Assembly (NCBI GenBank): GCA_003415625.1
Contig: PYIU01000005.1
Span: 3,353,001-3,417,000, forward strand
DNA: 64,000 nt
Origin: Aquanectria penicillioides
Taxonomy: Eukaryota > Ascomycota > Sordariomycetes > Hypocreales > Nectriaceae
Direction of reading: 5' to 3'
The position numbers and the translations under genes are program-made. Shown piece after piece: positions 11,507-24,270 of the stretch (its first letter is position 1; each line of letters opens with the position of its first letter). The notes under the pieces are model-generated. The model did no database searches, had not been told where the DNA came from, and was given only the letters and a program-made list of their open reading frames with translations.

Positions 11507-14500
11507 GTTTGCGTTCTACAGCTTAGGCTGGGCTTGGAGATCTGATGCACAATAAAAGATGCCCCTTGAGAGCGAGACGGCAGTCTGACTTAAAGGATTT
11601 CACACAAATTGCCAAGATACACCAACCCCTACGCCAAGCAACACGGTACGGCAGTGTTATCTGGTCTAGACTACAATGCGTAATGGTGACATGCGACGAC
11701 CCGAGCACGCCATAAACGACCTCAATCGGAGCAGCCATGATAGGATGGTTTCCAGATGCGCTGAACCTTGGCGCAAGATTATTCCAAGAGCCAAGACTCT
11801 GCCCGTTCTCGCCATCGACGCCTCCGATTTGCTATCCGTGGGGGGACGTGAGGAGAAAATGACTCACCTGGGCCGGACTCCCAATGGAAATTGATGCTCG
11901 CTGCGTACTCCCCGCCGCAAAGCGCACGCCAAGTCTTGGCCGTGATGGACTCCCCGCTAGCGGCGATGGCGAGGGCCCGATGGATGTGGGAGCTTCACAC
12001 AAAGGCCATCTTGGCGGCACGACTTTTGTCAGGCGATGGGAGGCATCTCGAGATGTGAGACACACGGCGCCATTGCCATCACCAATGAAGCCCAACTCCC
12101 AGCACCTCCCGCCTCCGTCGAGGGCATCTCCTCCCTGCTCAGGCTCGTCCCTTGTGCCGCCTTTACGTGATGCCAAGTGCCTGCACCGCGTGTCGCGGGG
12201 AGTTGGGCCAGCATCTTAAGCTTAACCACAGAGCCACCTTAGCTTGATGGCTTTATATTGTGGGCCCAGACCTCGCCAAGCTCCCAAAGGAACGGGGTGG
12301 CCCAGAGCCACGTCATTAGCGCCGGAATCGTCGATGTGCCCTTGGATTTTAACGAGTTCCGAAGGATGACGAAATGTATCTTGCGATGATGTGAGTCTGG
12401 GCAAGAAAAAAGAAGTGTTCAGGGAGGGAGGAGGAGGGGAGGGTTGGAGGCCGCTTGCAGAGTTGCCATCCGCCTGTTTCGTTGCACTCGTCTCCAGCAC
12501 CAACCCTGATTGACGCTCGATGAGATGAGAAATGGTCTCAGAGCAACAGAAACACGGCCCATGGTGAGCCTATAGATTCGCTGCCCGACTTCCGGCTTGC
12601 GCGGCGTCTCCAGAGCGGGGCTGCAACATCTGAGAGCCGTGAGTTGCGCTAACGAATCGTTCAGTCGTTGAGTCTGCGGCTCCATGCCGGTTTGTCCCAT
12701 GTGGCTATTTCTCGGCATGGGGGGATTGCTGATGTCGCAATCGTATCGTAGTGTGAGAATTTATCTGCGGAGTTTCACTAGACCGCAAGCCACTAGGAGA
12801 AACTTGGTTGCAACTCGCCGAAATACCGTAAAAATTCACCAAATTCTTATCATCAAGCATCCCTGATTGACCCACAAAAGAGCGGGAGAGGGCAGGATAT
12901 CCAATAGACAAACTAGATCGTGCTGATAAAAAGCAAGGATATAACACGAATTTAGCGAATTTTGATGGTAGCCCAGCTCTCGCTTGTTTCGTGCTCGATG
13001 ATTCGCCTTGGCACCAAATCGCAAGAACTAACCCACTTCAGCCTCTCCCTCAGCTACCAGTAGCGGCACCCCAATTCTCGCACAATGCTCTTAGCCAACA
13101 AGTCTAGATCACTACGCTGGCTCATCATGCGGCCGCATCGTTGTCCAAGTGTCCTCTTATTTGCTTTTTATCGCTGCGTCCTAGATGCCCATCTTCGTCA
13201 GGCGTCGATCATCGACAGTCCTCGGTAAGGTGGCGATGATAAAACCATACGCAGAGCTTGCAATAACGTCTCATGATCAATATTCCTATTTCTAGGGCGA
13301 CTACATGAAATCTGTGCCGGCCCTAGATCTTCCTAATGCGCTTTGAGATCTTGCACCAGCACTGATGTTCTCATATGTCGACATCTTGCAAAAGCTCGGC
13401 ACATTCAATGATCTTCTCTCAAGCCAAGCATAAGGCTTCATGGACAACAAAAGGCCAAAGAATGGATCAGTCATCAAACTGGCATCGTTGATTTGATAAC
13501 AGGTCATTGGGCTAACTAGGCGGATGGCTGCATATTTCTTTTGTGTGCTTTCGCTTGAATTGGCCTGGCGTTGTCTTCTCACGCTAAGTCTATGATGCAT
13601 TTTACGGCACGTAGTGTCCACGAAATTTTCGAATGAGAAGATGAATTCTAGACCCCTTTCTTCAACAGAAAGTGGACCATCTAATTGATTGCAATTGTTT
13701 TCAGAGCTTAATGTAAATGCATGCCTCCCAGCCTGGCGGCTTCCAGACCGATCTACTAACATCACCTTGCAAATCGCATGCTAACCAATAAGCGCCTCAT
13801 TTTTCATCAAAGCTGACGGAAATTTTTTGCCACATTAATCTGAGAGCAAGCTGGGTTTGAATCGAGAAATATCATACTTGCCCGCTTTCCCAGCCCTTTC
13901 TTAGCCCCATGTCTGCTTTGCGCACCGACTTCTGGGAGCTGCTGATGAAGACATTTCGCCCTTTGGGGGAGAATAAAGCTGATAGTGAGTCGAGAGCAAA
14001 AATCCATTGCATTCCAGATTTGAAGACGCCCACCTTTGGTTAAAACGGACGGGCATTAGCCTCTAGCGTGTGCAGAAATAGCAGACAGTCTCGTCACCCT
14101 AGGAAACTTGAGGGTCAGGGTCCTCAAACCAGACTTTTACCACTTTGAGGCCGAGCTTGAGCTGTTCCTGGAGGTTCAAATTTGATCACACCACACCTCT
14201 CAATCGTTTACTTGGTTTATTTACTTCATTGGTGGCTCCTTGCGGAGGCGATGGTTCTCGGCGTTAGTTACCCTATACGAATCGAACGGGATTATTGAAC
14301 AACCCGAGATTTTGGGGTTATCGGGAAAATAATCTAGGAATTCCTAATTACTCGGGGAAACGATGTGCAAGGGGGAATACTCTTTGGCTTCCTGGATATT
14401 CTATCCATCAAACAACCTACCTGCGAGGTGTATCTACTCATTCTTGCTGAACTTCTTTCCTCCTCAGTATAAAAGTATTCGAAGCGATGTTGCGTATACC

Positions 14501-17500
14501 ATACAGCACAAGCTCGCTTCGTTTCGAGAAACGATACCTGACATCCACCGCTTCGTCTTATCAACCTCCACCTTCGGCCGATTGACCAAGAGCTGCTCAT
14601 ATTTCTACTGCATAGTGCGAGATGTTGGAGAAACTAGTTCATATGTGACAGGTGAGGCGACAAAAATCAGGTACGAGGCTTTGGAACTCATCGTAACTAC
14701 CAGGGAGCGACTACGATGCTGTCTTAACAGGAGAATGACGACATGCCTGCCATCTTGAAGAACTCGACGGGACTCGTTGCACTTGTATAATGCATGCACG
14801 TAAACCTGGCAATTGCGACGACCCTGTCCCCATGGTCTTTGAGCTCTACGAGTAGCGTCAATCGTCACAAGAAATTCCTCCGAACCAAGACCATTCATGC
14901 CCGTTTCAGACATATCGTTATAGTGGACCACATCGTCAGAAATTATAGATTGGACATAGCGTAGACGAACTATTTGGCTGTGGGGCAGATCAGTTACAAC
15001 CGAGAGCGCCGACATTATCGAGGTGTGTAGAATGCTAGTCTCTATTACCCGGTTGAGCAAGGCAGTCCTCTTGACTGTTTGCATTGCTGGTAGGTGATAG
15101 ATCGGCACTCGCTAAGAAGCGCCGTCAACGAGCCAACGGTCGAACGAAATCCACGGTATTCGAAGGCCAGCTACACAAAAGTATGTCAGATCACTAGTGC
15201 GACGTGGTAAGGCCGACGTCGTACTAGATTGCAATATGCGAAATGGCGACATAACACCTAGAAGGGTTCAATGACTCGGCCACTTGGTGAGAATAGTGGC
15301 TGTTTCGGCGAATATGGAGTCGTGCCTGCCTGGGCAGCGGTTGACGTGTTGCATTTGGCCCATGCATATTTCAAACTTCTAGCCAGGAGATGGCCATTTC
15401 TCCATTGATTAACATGAAAATGCGGAAAGTTTGCACTACGAAGTGGATGCAATACACGACGTTGCACCTTGAGTCCTTGACAACTGCGGTACCCCTGATG
15501 CAGCGGCCGAACCGGCATTTCGCGCGAGACCCCCAAGTGACCGCCGATCCCCGGGTGTGCTTTCATACACGCAATCATAAAAGCCCCCCAAAAAAGCTCT
15601 GAGCCAAGGCTTGCATGTTGTATCTGATTTGCATTTCCAGACGTGACATGGAAGCTTGCAGCAACGTAAGAACCGGTTGACGCAACCTTGGTCAGAATGC
15701 AGGGGCCAAACCTTGGTGCCAAGACCGCACAACACGAACCGCCACGAACCAACAAGACATGTCAGTGAAATAAGGTTGATGCCGGACCTCTCGCTTGGGA
15801 AGACAGACTCGGGGGCCCTTTGCCGTAGTCTGCTCTGTTACGAGGCATTTCTTTGGTACTTGGTGCATATTCAACTTTTGCTTAGGAAGCTAGGCGCTGT
15901 GATGTGCTAGACGGTCGCGTGGTCAGGAATTGATATCGTTTTTCCTCCCCATTGACCAGGCATAGGAGCAGTGTCCGAGGTGTTGGCAGATGGGATGTCC
16001 CGAGGGCGTCATTGTAACTACTATGATGCAGGGTTCCCATGATGCAGGGGACGAAATGAATGCGAGCAGCAATCCGCTTATTTGGTGCCTGGGCTTGAGA
16101 AATTTTCTCTCTTAGTCCGGAGGTACACAGTATGGAACTTAGGTTGATGAAGCCAGGTGACGAGTAAGCACTTGCGTCGGGTGGTGTCGTTACAAGCGGC
16201 CTGGGTGGTGCATCGCGTATAGAGGGAGGGTGTCTAACACATGCACACTACAGTTTTATAACCAGATCTACTCCGTAGTAAGCTATCACTTTTACTCTCG
16301 CCTGTTGCTGGGCTTGACGTGGGTTTGTTGGCTCTGAGATCGAACCCGACGCTCTGGGCATGGGAAGTATGGTTCCATCTGGACGCCGTGCCCAAGTTAT
16401 CCCACGCCATGTGCTTGGCGGGGGGGCCAGAATCAAAATTACACCTCTCCACACCACCTGGATTCTGTGGGGATGAAAGTATGGAACAAAGAGATTTAAA
16501 AAAAGAGTAAAACAAAATAAGATACGCGACCCTCTCGTTCAAGAAGTTGAGGCAGTACTTCCGTCTACCCACAGCTGGAATGGGGAGTACGGGAATTTTT
16601 TGCATGTGTACGCGTATCAACTGGGCCCAGGCAGGGGCGTTGCAGTTTAGCGCAGGGTTCTTTGGGGAGAGTCGGGGAGTTCAGCTCCGAATATGGATCA
16701 TCCCAGCACGAGCACTTACGTATGCTGGACGTGAGCAGCGATTATCACCCGTAGAGGCCGGGAAGCACGGGTATCGAAAGGGCTGATGCCCTTGTCTTAA
16801 ACATCAGCGGCGTCTTGAGGGAGAGATAGGAGCGCAGTGGCGCCGACGCGTGGCATTCGGTGGTTGATTGGCCCCAGAGCGACTTGGGATCGAAAGATGG
16901 ACAAGTTGAGAAAAGAGGGCGAGATCCACTAACCACAGCCCTGCGATGGCGGCGATCAACAGGAAATGTAGACCCAGTGAGATGGCACAGGGAATCTATG
17001 GCGTCGAGGATCTAACAGATGAGGCAATCGATGGGAGACGTGTCGCCGTCGCTGGCAGCAAACATGAGGCATAGAACTGCAGTCTTTTGAGATATCAAGA
17101 CCGTTGCAGACGCGCGTCAACTGTCCGTAGTCATCTCCAGTGGCTCCAGGGCTGCTGAACACGCCCACGACAGGTAGCCTGCCACGCGCCGCCTCGTCCA
17201 TTGAACGATACTCAGCATGTCATTTTGGCATTTCGTGATGGATGGGCTTTGGGCGCCACAGGGGCTACAGGGGCGGCATCCTGGAGTCGTCCGTGTCCCT
17301 GAGCAGCCTCAGTGACAGACCCCACGAGGCATCGGTGGGCGAGAGGCGCTAGCGCTGGCGACAGGGCCAAGCACGCTAAGTAAGACGTCTTATTGTTGGA
17401 CGTGGCTTCTTTGAATAAGGACTTCTGTGAAGCGAGTAAGGGAGCGCTCTGACGATGCTTTTTCCTGACAGTTGCACTTCGATTGTGGGTTTCTGAGGCC

Positions 17501-19355
17501 ACCGATGACATGAACTGGGGTGGTCTGCGCGGTGTGCCTACAGCAGGGTGGAGGTGCTCTGTAGCATGGGTGACATGTCGAGTAGCCCATAGCAGAGTCA
17601 TGGGAAACCCCACGTACGAGCCGTCAATATCTCTCCCGGGGCAATGCAACACTGGCTGTACCACTCCGTGGGTAGGGGTGTCCTACCACGGCAATAAAAA
17701 AAAAGACGGGATGGGATAAGAAGGCCATGGATGAGCCAATCTGATTTGCGGCAATACACGTAACGGGAGGGCTCGATACGCCGTACCTATTCCCAGCCAG
17801 CCAGTCAAATGACCGGATGGAAGATGGAAAAGATGATAATATGGAGATTGTGTTCTCTTATTAGCAAGCGGGCCCTCGCAACCTCCAATATCCCCGAGGC
17901 TTGAGCACAAGCGGTGCGTCGTCTGGGTTAGAGAGCTATTCCTGGCACGCCATCATCTGGTAGGTGCTCCATACATGGCGGCGCCATTGGAGCCCATGTC
18001 GCCCACGCCTCGGGTCAAACGTGGAGAGAAGCTTGTCTTCGTCCATGTCGCGCCGTACCGAGCCTTGAGAAGGCCCCCGACGACACCCTGGGGGGCGTTG
18101 TAACGTGCTAACGGAAAATTCTCACTGCCCCTGAGCCTCTGGGGATTTGCGGGTGGCCCGGAAGGGCTTGAGATGCTTGGGACACTTGCTCATGAGGCTT
18201 GAAAAGTTCGTGGGCGACAGGTTACAACCCCAAAAAGCTGAAGACTAAAAACGTCCCAGCGTGGTAGTAACGGGGTTGCGATAGCCCCGAGTTGGCGGGC
18301 CCCATTACGGATTCAGATAATTGTTAGGCGAGAAGCAGTCATTATCCATTTGTCTTGTTTGTTGGTCTGTCCGTCCCTGAGTGCCTTGGCCTTGCAGAGC
18401 GTGTCAAATTGGTAGCCCAACCGCCTCCGCAAATACCCACTCTGAACCTCGACCATACATCCCATCACCACCACCACCACCACCAGTACAACCTCCACTT
18501 CATCCTTCCATGTCCCCAACTCCCCTGTTCGCTTGATCTTATTAATCCGGCTCGGTGGAATAGCGGAGACCCTTACGCACGCCGTCTCTCCTGACAAGCC
18601 GCGTATGTTCCCTAACTTCCCTATGGTTCCCTAAGAGAAGGCCGTTTTGTATTGTATGCCTTGTTAGGCAGTGAATTGATATGGAGGAGGAGCAAGAGGG
18701 TTCTCAGAGGGGCGTGGTTGCATTCCTCCAGGATAGTTGTACAGTAAGGCCTTGACTGTATGCATAGGTACGTAGTCAACAGCCCAATAGACTACTGTAC
18801 TCTTGCTTTTCCTAGTCCCGCAACAATCTACTAGCCCTTCTCCGTTTCCTTTTCAAAGCCTTGATGCATCCTCACATGTCAGGACGTTGGTCCTCATCCG
18901 CCACTTAATGACCTCGCCTCCCATACTTATCTCCATATGTCTTTCGTTTTCCACTCCTTGAACATCCTTACGTCTCCCGTTGCGGCTCTTCTCTTTAGCC
19001 AGCCGGTGGCTTCTACCTTGTTGTTTCATTTCGTGCCTCCTCGTTCTTTTAGGTCATTCTCCCTTGTGCTTGTACCATATTAGCTCCTTCCTATTCTTCG
19101 TTTGGACGTCGGATCACACACACACCGTGAAACCTGTCGGGTGCCGCCTGCGGATCACGATCCACCCATCGCTCCTGCCGCACATGTTGTTTGCTCACCT
19201 TGGCCCCGATCGATCGCTGTACAGCAGGAACATCACGGCAGTACAACACAACGTCCGATTTGGGACACAGGATTCTACTAAAACATCATCGTCTCTCGCC
19301 AGTCTCCTCGCTCCCTGGTCTCCTCCTCTCGACGGCTGGGAGCATCTCGCCCAAG
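11507..19355. other. 7.8-kb gene-poor region
   Basis: No gene could be supported. Open frames reach 167 codons (14605-15108 minus, which begins at GTG), 165 (15258-15755 minus) and 154 (13301-13765 minus), but none has a known domain, hydrophobic pattern, codon bias or splice-consistent neighbours. A G-rich run with several G3-4 tracts lies near 12421-12445. Base composition alternates between AT-rich (12.7-14.6 kb) and GC-richer (15.2-18.3 kb) blocks. No transposase, reverse transcriptase or terminal repeat was seen. The last few hundred bases hold the Cas1p gene promoter, with long pyrimidine-rich stretches. Confidence 0.45.
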
Positions 19356-21995
19356 ATGCTTCACCCCACTCCCCTGGTAGCCCTTGTCCGCCGGCTCCTT
19401 CATCTTGTCTTCGCCATTTGTCTCCTCGTTTCTGTTCTTTTCCATAGCCTCACATATCAAAATGACCCCTACCGATGCAGAGCCCTCATGAACGACGGGA
19501 GCTGGCTCCACGAGCCAGATGAAAACGGAACCAGGAATCCATTCACAAACTGGCAGCCCGACGGCTGCATGCTGCGCAGGTACACCAAGGAAGATATTCA
19601 TACCTGCTTCGGTGACCGCCACGTTGTCTTTTCTGGTGACTCGACTACACGACAGGTCTTTTGGGGGTTAGCTCGCATGGTGAGTATCGTCGATTGATAC
19701 TCAACATGCAATACAAATTCAAGAAGAAGGCCTCGACTAACCATCCCCCGTTTCCAATAGCTCGATCGCAACAAGGCCGAAGACGCCCAGGCCGTTGCCA
19801 AGATTCACGAGAGCTATGATATGACTTTCGACGGCATTCGCATGTTGCAAATCTGGAATCCCATGTTCGAGACAGGAGAAAAGAATCCTGAATTAACCCA
19901 GGAACTGGAGCTCTTTTCGAGAGAGAAGCACAACCCTGTTCCGGCCGAGGAACAAAAAAGCGCTGCTCTTGTCATGCTCGGCGCTGGAAGCTGGTATGTA
20001 CTCCTTGAAGAGGCACCCGCCTCTCTCGCCAAGTTTCAATCTGCCTTTGACAATATCACCCACATTCTGCACCTGGAGGACCTTCCAAGATTTGGCACCC
20101 AGCCTATGGACCCTTTTGATGGCGTTGGAAATGAAATCTTCGTGTCGTCAATCGCGCCGCCATTCTACAATGATCTTCCTCCAGACCGAACTGGCCCTGA
20201 AGGCATTCATCAAGGCGAGGTCGAATCCATTGCGGAGTATCTATCCAACATCGAAGCCGAACGCAACTTCCGCCTGCTTAAATCTTTCCCCGCCCTCTCT
20301 CGGAACCAGCCCGAAGCTATGCTCGATCGTGCCCAAACTGGTTTCCACGTCATCGACTCAGTTGCTGAGATCAAGGCAACCATTCTTCTCAACCTTCGTT
20401 GCAATGCTAAGCTCGACCAGCTCAACGGCTATTACTACAACCGGACCTGTTGCACAGATTACGGTTCCACGACGTTCATTCAGAGCGTGATTATTGGAGT
20501 TCTCACACTCTATGTCATGGCTTGTATTGTTTTCGAAATCATTGACATTGTCAATGGCACAGAGACACCCCGTACCCCTCTCCTTCGCATGAAAATTGGC
20601 ATTTTCGCCGTTGCACTCCTTTTTTGCCACTTCGCGGACCGCACACAACTTTTCGCCAAGGGCAATAAGGAGCTTGTCACCAACGAATTCAACATCCTTC
20701 TAGGTGTCTTCGTCCTAATTGCTCTTGTCAGTATCAGTAAGACACAACCTCAACAGCCGCGGGTGCCGATACCGCCGGCCACCGCTACCCCTGCCCAAGA
20801 AGACGCAGGGATCATGTCGCGCGATCAAACCGAAGAGTGGAAAGGATGGATGCAAGCCGTTATTCTCATTTACCATTGGACGGGTGCTTCGAAGCATCTC
20901 GGTGTTTACACATTTGTCCGGCTGCTTGTTGCCTCTTACCTCTTTCAGACCGGATACGGCCATACTATCTATTTCTTAGCCAAAAAGGACTTCTCCTTCC
21001 ATCGTGTTGCCGCTGTTATGTTACGTCTCAACATTCTCAGCTGCGCTCTTCCCTACGTCATGAATACTGATTATATGTTTTACTACTTCGCACCGCTCGT
21101 CAGCTTCTGGTTCTTCATCGTCTACTTCACCCTGGCTGTTGGGTCAAAGTACAACGAGAATACCACGGCAGTTCTTGGCAAAATTTTCATCTCTTTGGCC
21201 TTGGTTTGGGTTGTCCTCAGATGGACTCCCGTCAATAGGTGGATATTCGCGATCCTCGAGACTGTCTTTTGCATTGAATGGAACCTATACGAGTGGGAGT
21301 TTCGTCTTGGCTTGGACGGCATTATTGTTTTTGTCGGAATGATTTCCGGTGTCATTCATCAACGAGTGCAACGCAATAGCTCCTGGTTCACAGACTATCA
21401 AAACGCCATCATCCCGGCCGTCTTGATTTCGGCCTGTTATGCTGCATCATGCGTCAACAATTACGACACTAAGCAAGCCTATAACCAATTTCATCCCTAC
21501 GTGTCTTTTTTGCCCATCTTGGCATACATCATTTTGCGAAACTCCACCATTACACTCCGAAACTATTACTCTACTACATCCGCGTGGTTAGGTCGCTGTT
21601 CTCTTGAAACCTTCATCCTACAGTTTCACATTTACCTGGCGGCAGACACCAAGGGCGTTCTACTCCTTGATGTATTCCGAGGTGGCGATGGTAGTCTCCT
21701 GGGCGATCGATGGAGAGACTTGATAATTATTGTGCCCGTTTTCTTGTGGCTGAGCAACTCTCTTTCAGAGGCCTCGTCTACCATCGTCAAGATCATGACA
21801 GATAAGCCCCGGGAGCCATCGTTTAACGAAGAGGATGAAGAGGTCAAGATTATTGAACCACCACCGAGCACATACAGTCTTCTCCAACGTGCTCAACTAA
21901 GCCGTGTTGCCAAGTCAGTTAGCGCAGACTTGAGGGTCCAGGTAGCAGTTATCCTGGGAGGTATGTGGCTACTGAACTGGGTAAGTTGGCTCTAA
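19356..21995 (+). CDS. Cas1p/CASD1-like polysaccharide O-acetyltransferase
   Basis: Two exons (19356-19679, 19761-21995) encode 852 residues. The N-terminus has a signal-anchor helix at about residues 10-30, then a lumenal SGNH/PC-esterase-type domain with the GDS nucleophile motif in FSGDSTTRQ near 93-99 and a late DRTGPEGIH stretch that fits the acid/histidine block. The C-terminal half is a Cas1 acyltransferase domain with about a dozen hydrophobic helices, including the YHWTGASK and QTGYGHT segments. Cryptococcus Cas1p O-acetylates capsule glucuronoxylomannan and human CASD1 O-acetylates sialic acid in the Golgi; here a cell-wall or secreted glycan is the likely acceptor (inference). The stop codon lies inside a perfect GTAAGT donor context, and splicing to an acceptor ending at 22050 would give a slightly different tail ending at 22074. 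Confidence 0.93.
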
Positions 21996-22402
21996 TTCCT
22001 CCATCACTTATGTCTTTGCCTAACTTTAACCTAGTTATATTAACCATCAGTCCCTTGGTCTTCTTTGTTCTTAAACAAGGCATCAAATCGTCGGATGGGT
22101 TTGCATTTTCTTAGCAACGGCGCACTATTATGGAAACGGCTCCCGCCAGTTGAAATTCCTTCGTTGTTCTTCGTCTACATTCTTCTTCACCTAAATTAGC
22201 GGGTTGGAATTTCAATCAAGTCACGAATTTGGCATGCTGCACATGAAAGGTGCCAGCGCGATGGTGCATGTGAGGCAGAACGAATCATCATCTTGTTTCT
22301 TTTTTAAGTTGTTCAAAATCAGTTTCATACACCGTGGTTACTCTTGGGACCATCATAGCATGCCATGCTTCATATTCACGTGGTTTTCACTGCCTTTCTA
22401 AA
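21996..22402. other. convergent intergenic region
   Basis: This holds the 3' end of the Cas1p gene, including a possible last intron (donor at about 21981, acceptor ending at 22050), and the 3' end of the opposing gene. Nothing else was seen. Confidence 0.4.
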
Positions 22403-23361
22403 TCAACTGATGACCAAGGACTCTCCTAGTAAAAGTACAGTTGCCGCTAATGACGCCAAGACGCCAAAGTATGAGGGTAGAATGCTCTTAATTCCTGCAC
22501 CATCACTCTCTTCACTCGCGCCGCTGGTGCTGTTCAGGCCGCTTACACAGATAAGGTTCGATAGGGGCTGAGTTTCATTTGACGTTTCTGTTTCATTGTA
22601 TGCCCAGGCGATCAACACCATCTGATAATAGTTCTTGACCGCGTCAGCCAATGCGTCTTGGCCGTCATCTCCCGCTGCGGCGACGGTGTACATTTCAGAT
22701 CCCTTGTACCAGTCAACTCCGATAGCCGCCTCACCCTCTATTTCATCCGACCAGAGCGTAAAGTTCATCTTTCGAGTTGTCGTGTAGGGCGGTCCATTGA
22801 TGCCGCACTCGTCAAAGAGCGATCGGGTCCAGAAACCGGACATGACAGGACCCGGGCGACTCTCTACTTTCGTTATACACTCGTCGATCAATAAATTCTT
22901 ACAAATTCCATCGTCTTCCTCGAGTTTTGTCTTGTTCTCGCCCCGTAGCACGCATCGCTTTAAACGATCCACGACTTGTCCACAGAGTAGTTGCCCTCAG
23001 ATTTAATTTTCTCTTCGACAAGACTGGCAGGTGGATTGAGCGTCAGAAGCGCGCCGGCGAGTTTGCCGTCGGCCTTGATCGTTTCATTGATGCCCTTGGC
23101 GGGGATGTTCTTTTTGACACTCCATTCCATGGTCCATCCATCGATGCGGTCCCCTGGATATGGCTGAGAAGCGTTGAAGCCTGGAATTTGCCAGACTTTC
23201 TCAAGGTCAAGGTTCTTCATGAGCGGTGGCCATTTCTTAGGGGATATGCCGTACGGGTCCTGGAAGCCCGGGTAAGTAGTGATGCGGCCGTCTCGAGGTT
23301 CGAGGCCTGAGACGAGGACGGAAAGGAAGGACTGAAAATAAACAGTATCTTGAAATCTCAT
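22403..23361 (-). pseudogene. probable secreted or GPI-anchored protein, frameshifted
   Basis: Two minus-strand frames (about 22960-23361 and 22403-22972) abut with a frame change near 22960-22970. The span of 959 nt is one base short of 320 codons, so one lost base, for example in the TTT run near 22959-22962, would join them. From the ATG at 23361 the first residues look like a signal peptide ending near SVLVSG. The body holds several N-glycosylation sites and spaced cysteines (VLRG, DDGIC and IDEC segments), a pattern I associate with fungal extracellular proteins of unknown function. The C-terminus is Ser-rich followed by a hydrophobic tail without charge, which fits a GPI anchor signal. 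The open frame runs further upstream to 23589, so the true 5' end is uncertain. It may be a real pseudogene or a sequencing error. Confidence 0.6.
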
Positions 23362-23589
23362 CGTAACACTATCTGCCCGATGCCGTAGCAAGATGTGAAG
23401 TGCAGAGTCAATTTTGAGTTGATTCGTCGTCTTTATAGGCATGCGAGTTATCTCCAGTTGGCTCCGCCTCAGCCGACCATTACCCCTTTCTAACCGCATT
23501 CGAATTGTGTTGGCCAACACTTGCGAGCCGAAACCTGCAAGGATCGTTGCCAGCCTAACGCTAGGCTGAGCGGGAGCTGGTGACGTCAA

Positions 23590-24270
23590 AGCACAGAGGC
23601 TAAGATGAAGCTCATGGCTATCATATGTTCCGATGTTCTGATGTTCCGATTCTAGACTTCTTCAAGAAGTGCAGGCTAGAGCTGAAGGGAATATGAGCAC
23701 CCAGCGGTTGAAGTTGTCGGTCATAGAGTCAGTACTTGGCACCAATATTCTAGTCACCTTCTCAGCCTATCTTCAACCGGCCCGCAACCAAAGACTTCGA
23801 ACGGAGGAGTAGGGGCTCAAAGTGTCATCAAATAAGCTTAATGGTAAATTGAGCCTCTGGCCATTATCCTTAGCGTCTGAGATGACAGGCACAAGGCGGG
23901 TGACAATCCTTGCGGGGGCAATGCTGACATTTCTCGCAGTTGTTGATGCTGTGCCTCCACACGACCTACTACAGGCTTAGCACATGGTAAATCACCGAAA
24001 ACGTCAGAGGTTTCCCTTTGGAAGTCCTAGATGCAGGCAAAAAGCAGAGCTTCCAAGACCAATTCTTGGACGTGCATACGTTATGGCTAATCTGTCGCCC
24101 AATTCTAAATTATGACCTTCAACAGTACACGTGGGTTCCGAGGCACAATCATTAGCCACGGGGGATTTTTTAGGGGGCAGATCAGATAACGTGAATTAAT
24201 ATTGGATGTATACATAGGCGATGAGACTCGGGAGTACATGTTCCTGAATGTTCGTTCCATCCTCTTTTCA
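23590..24270. other. intergenic
   Basis: This is probably the promoter of the frameshifted gene and the 3' flank of the dehydrogenase. A triple 8-bp repeat at 23625-23648 is the only structure seen. Confidence 0.4.
23625..23648. repeat. three tandem copies of an 8-bp unit
   Basis: The unit ATGTTCCG occurs at 23625-23632 and 23641-23648 with a one-base variant (ATGTTCTG) between them. It lies about 260 bp upstream of the likely start of the frameshifted gene and could be a regulator site array; there is no direct evidence. Confidence 0.55.

Noticed and set aside
13301..13765. 154-codon minus-strand frame
   Set aside because: No known motif and no adjoining exon; it could not be told from chance.
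14605..15108. 167-codon minus-strand frame in the gene-poor region
   Set aside because: It begins at GTG, has no recognisable motif, and one frame of this length is not surprising in a 7.8-kb region read in six frames.
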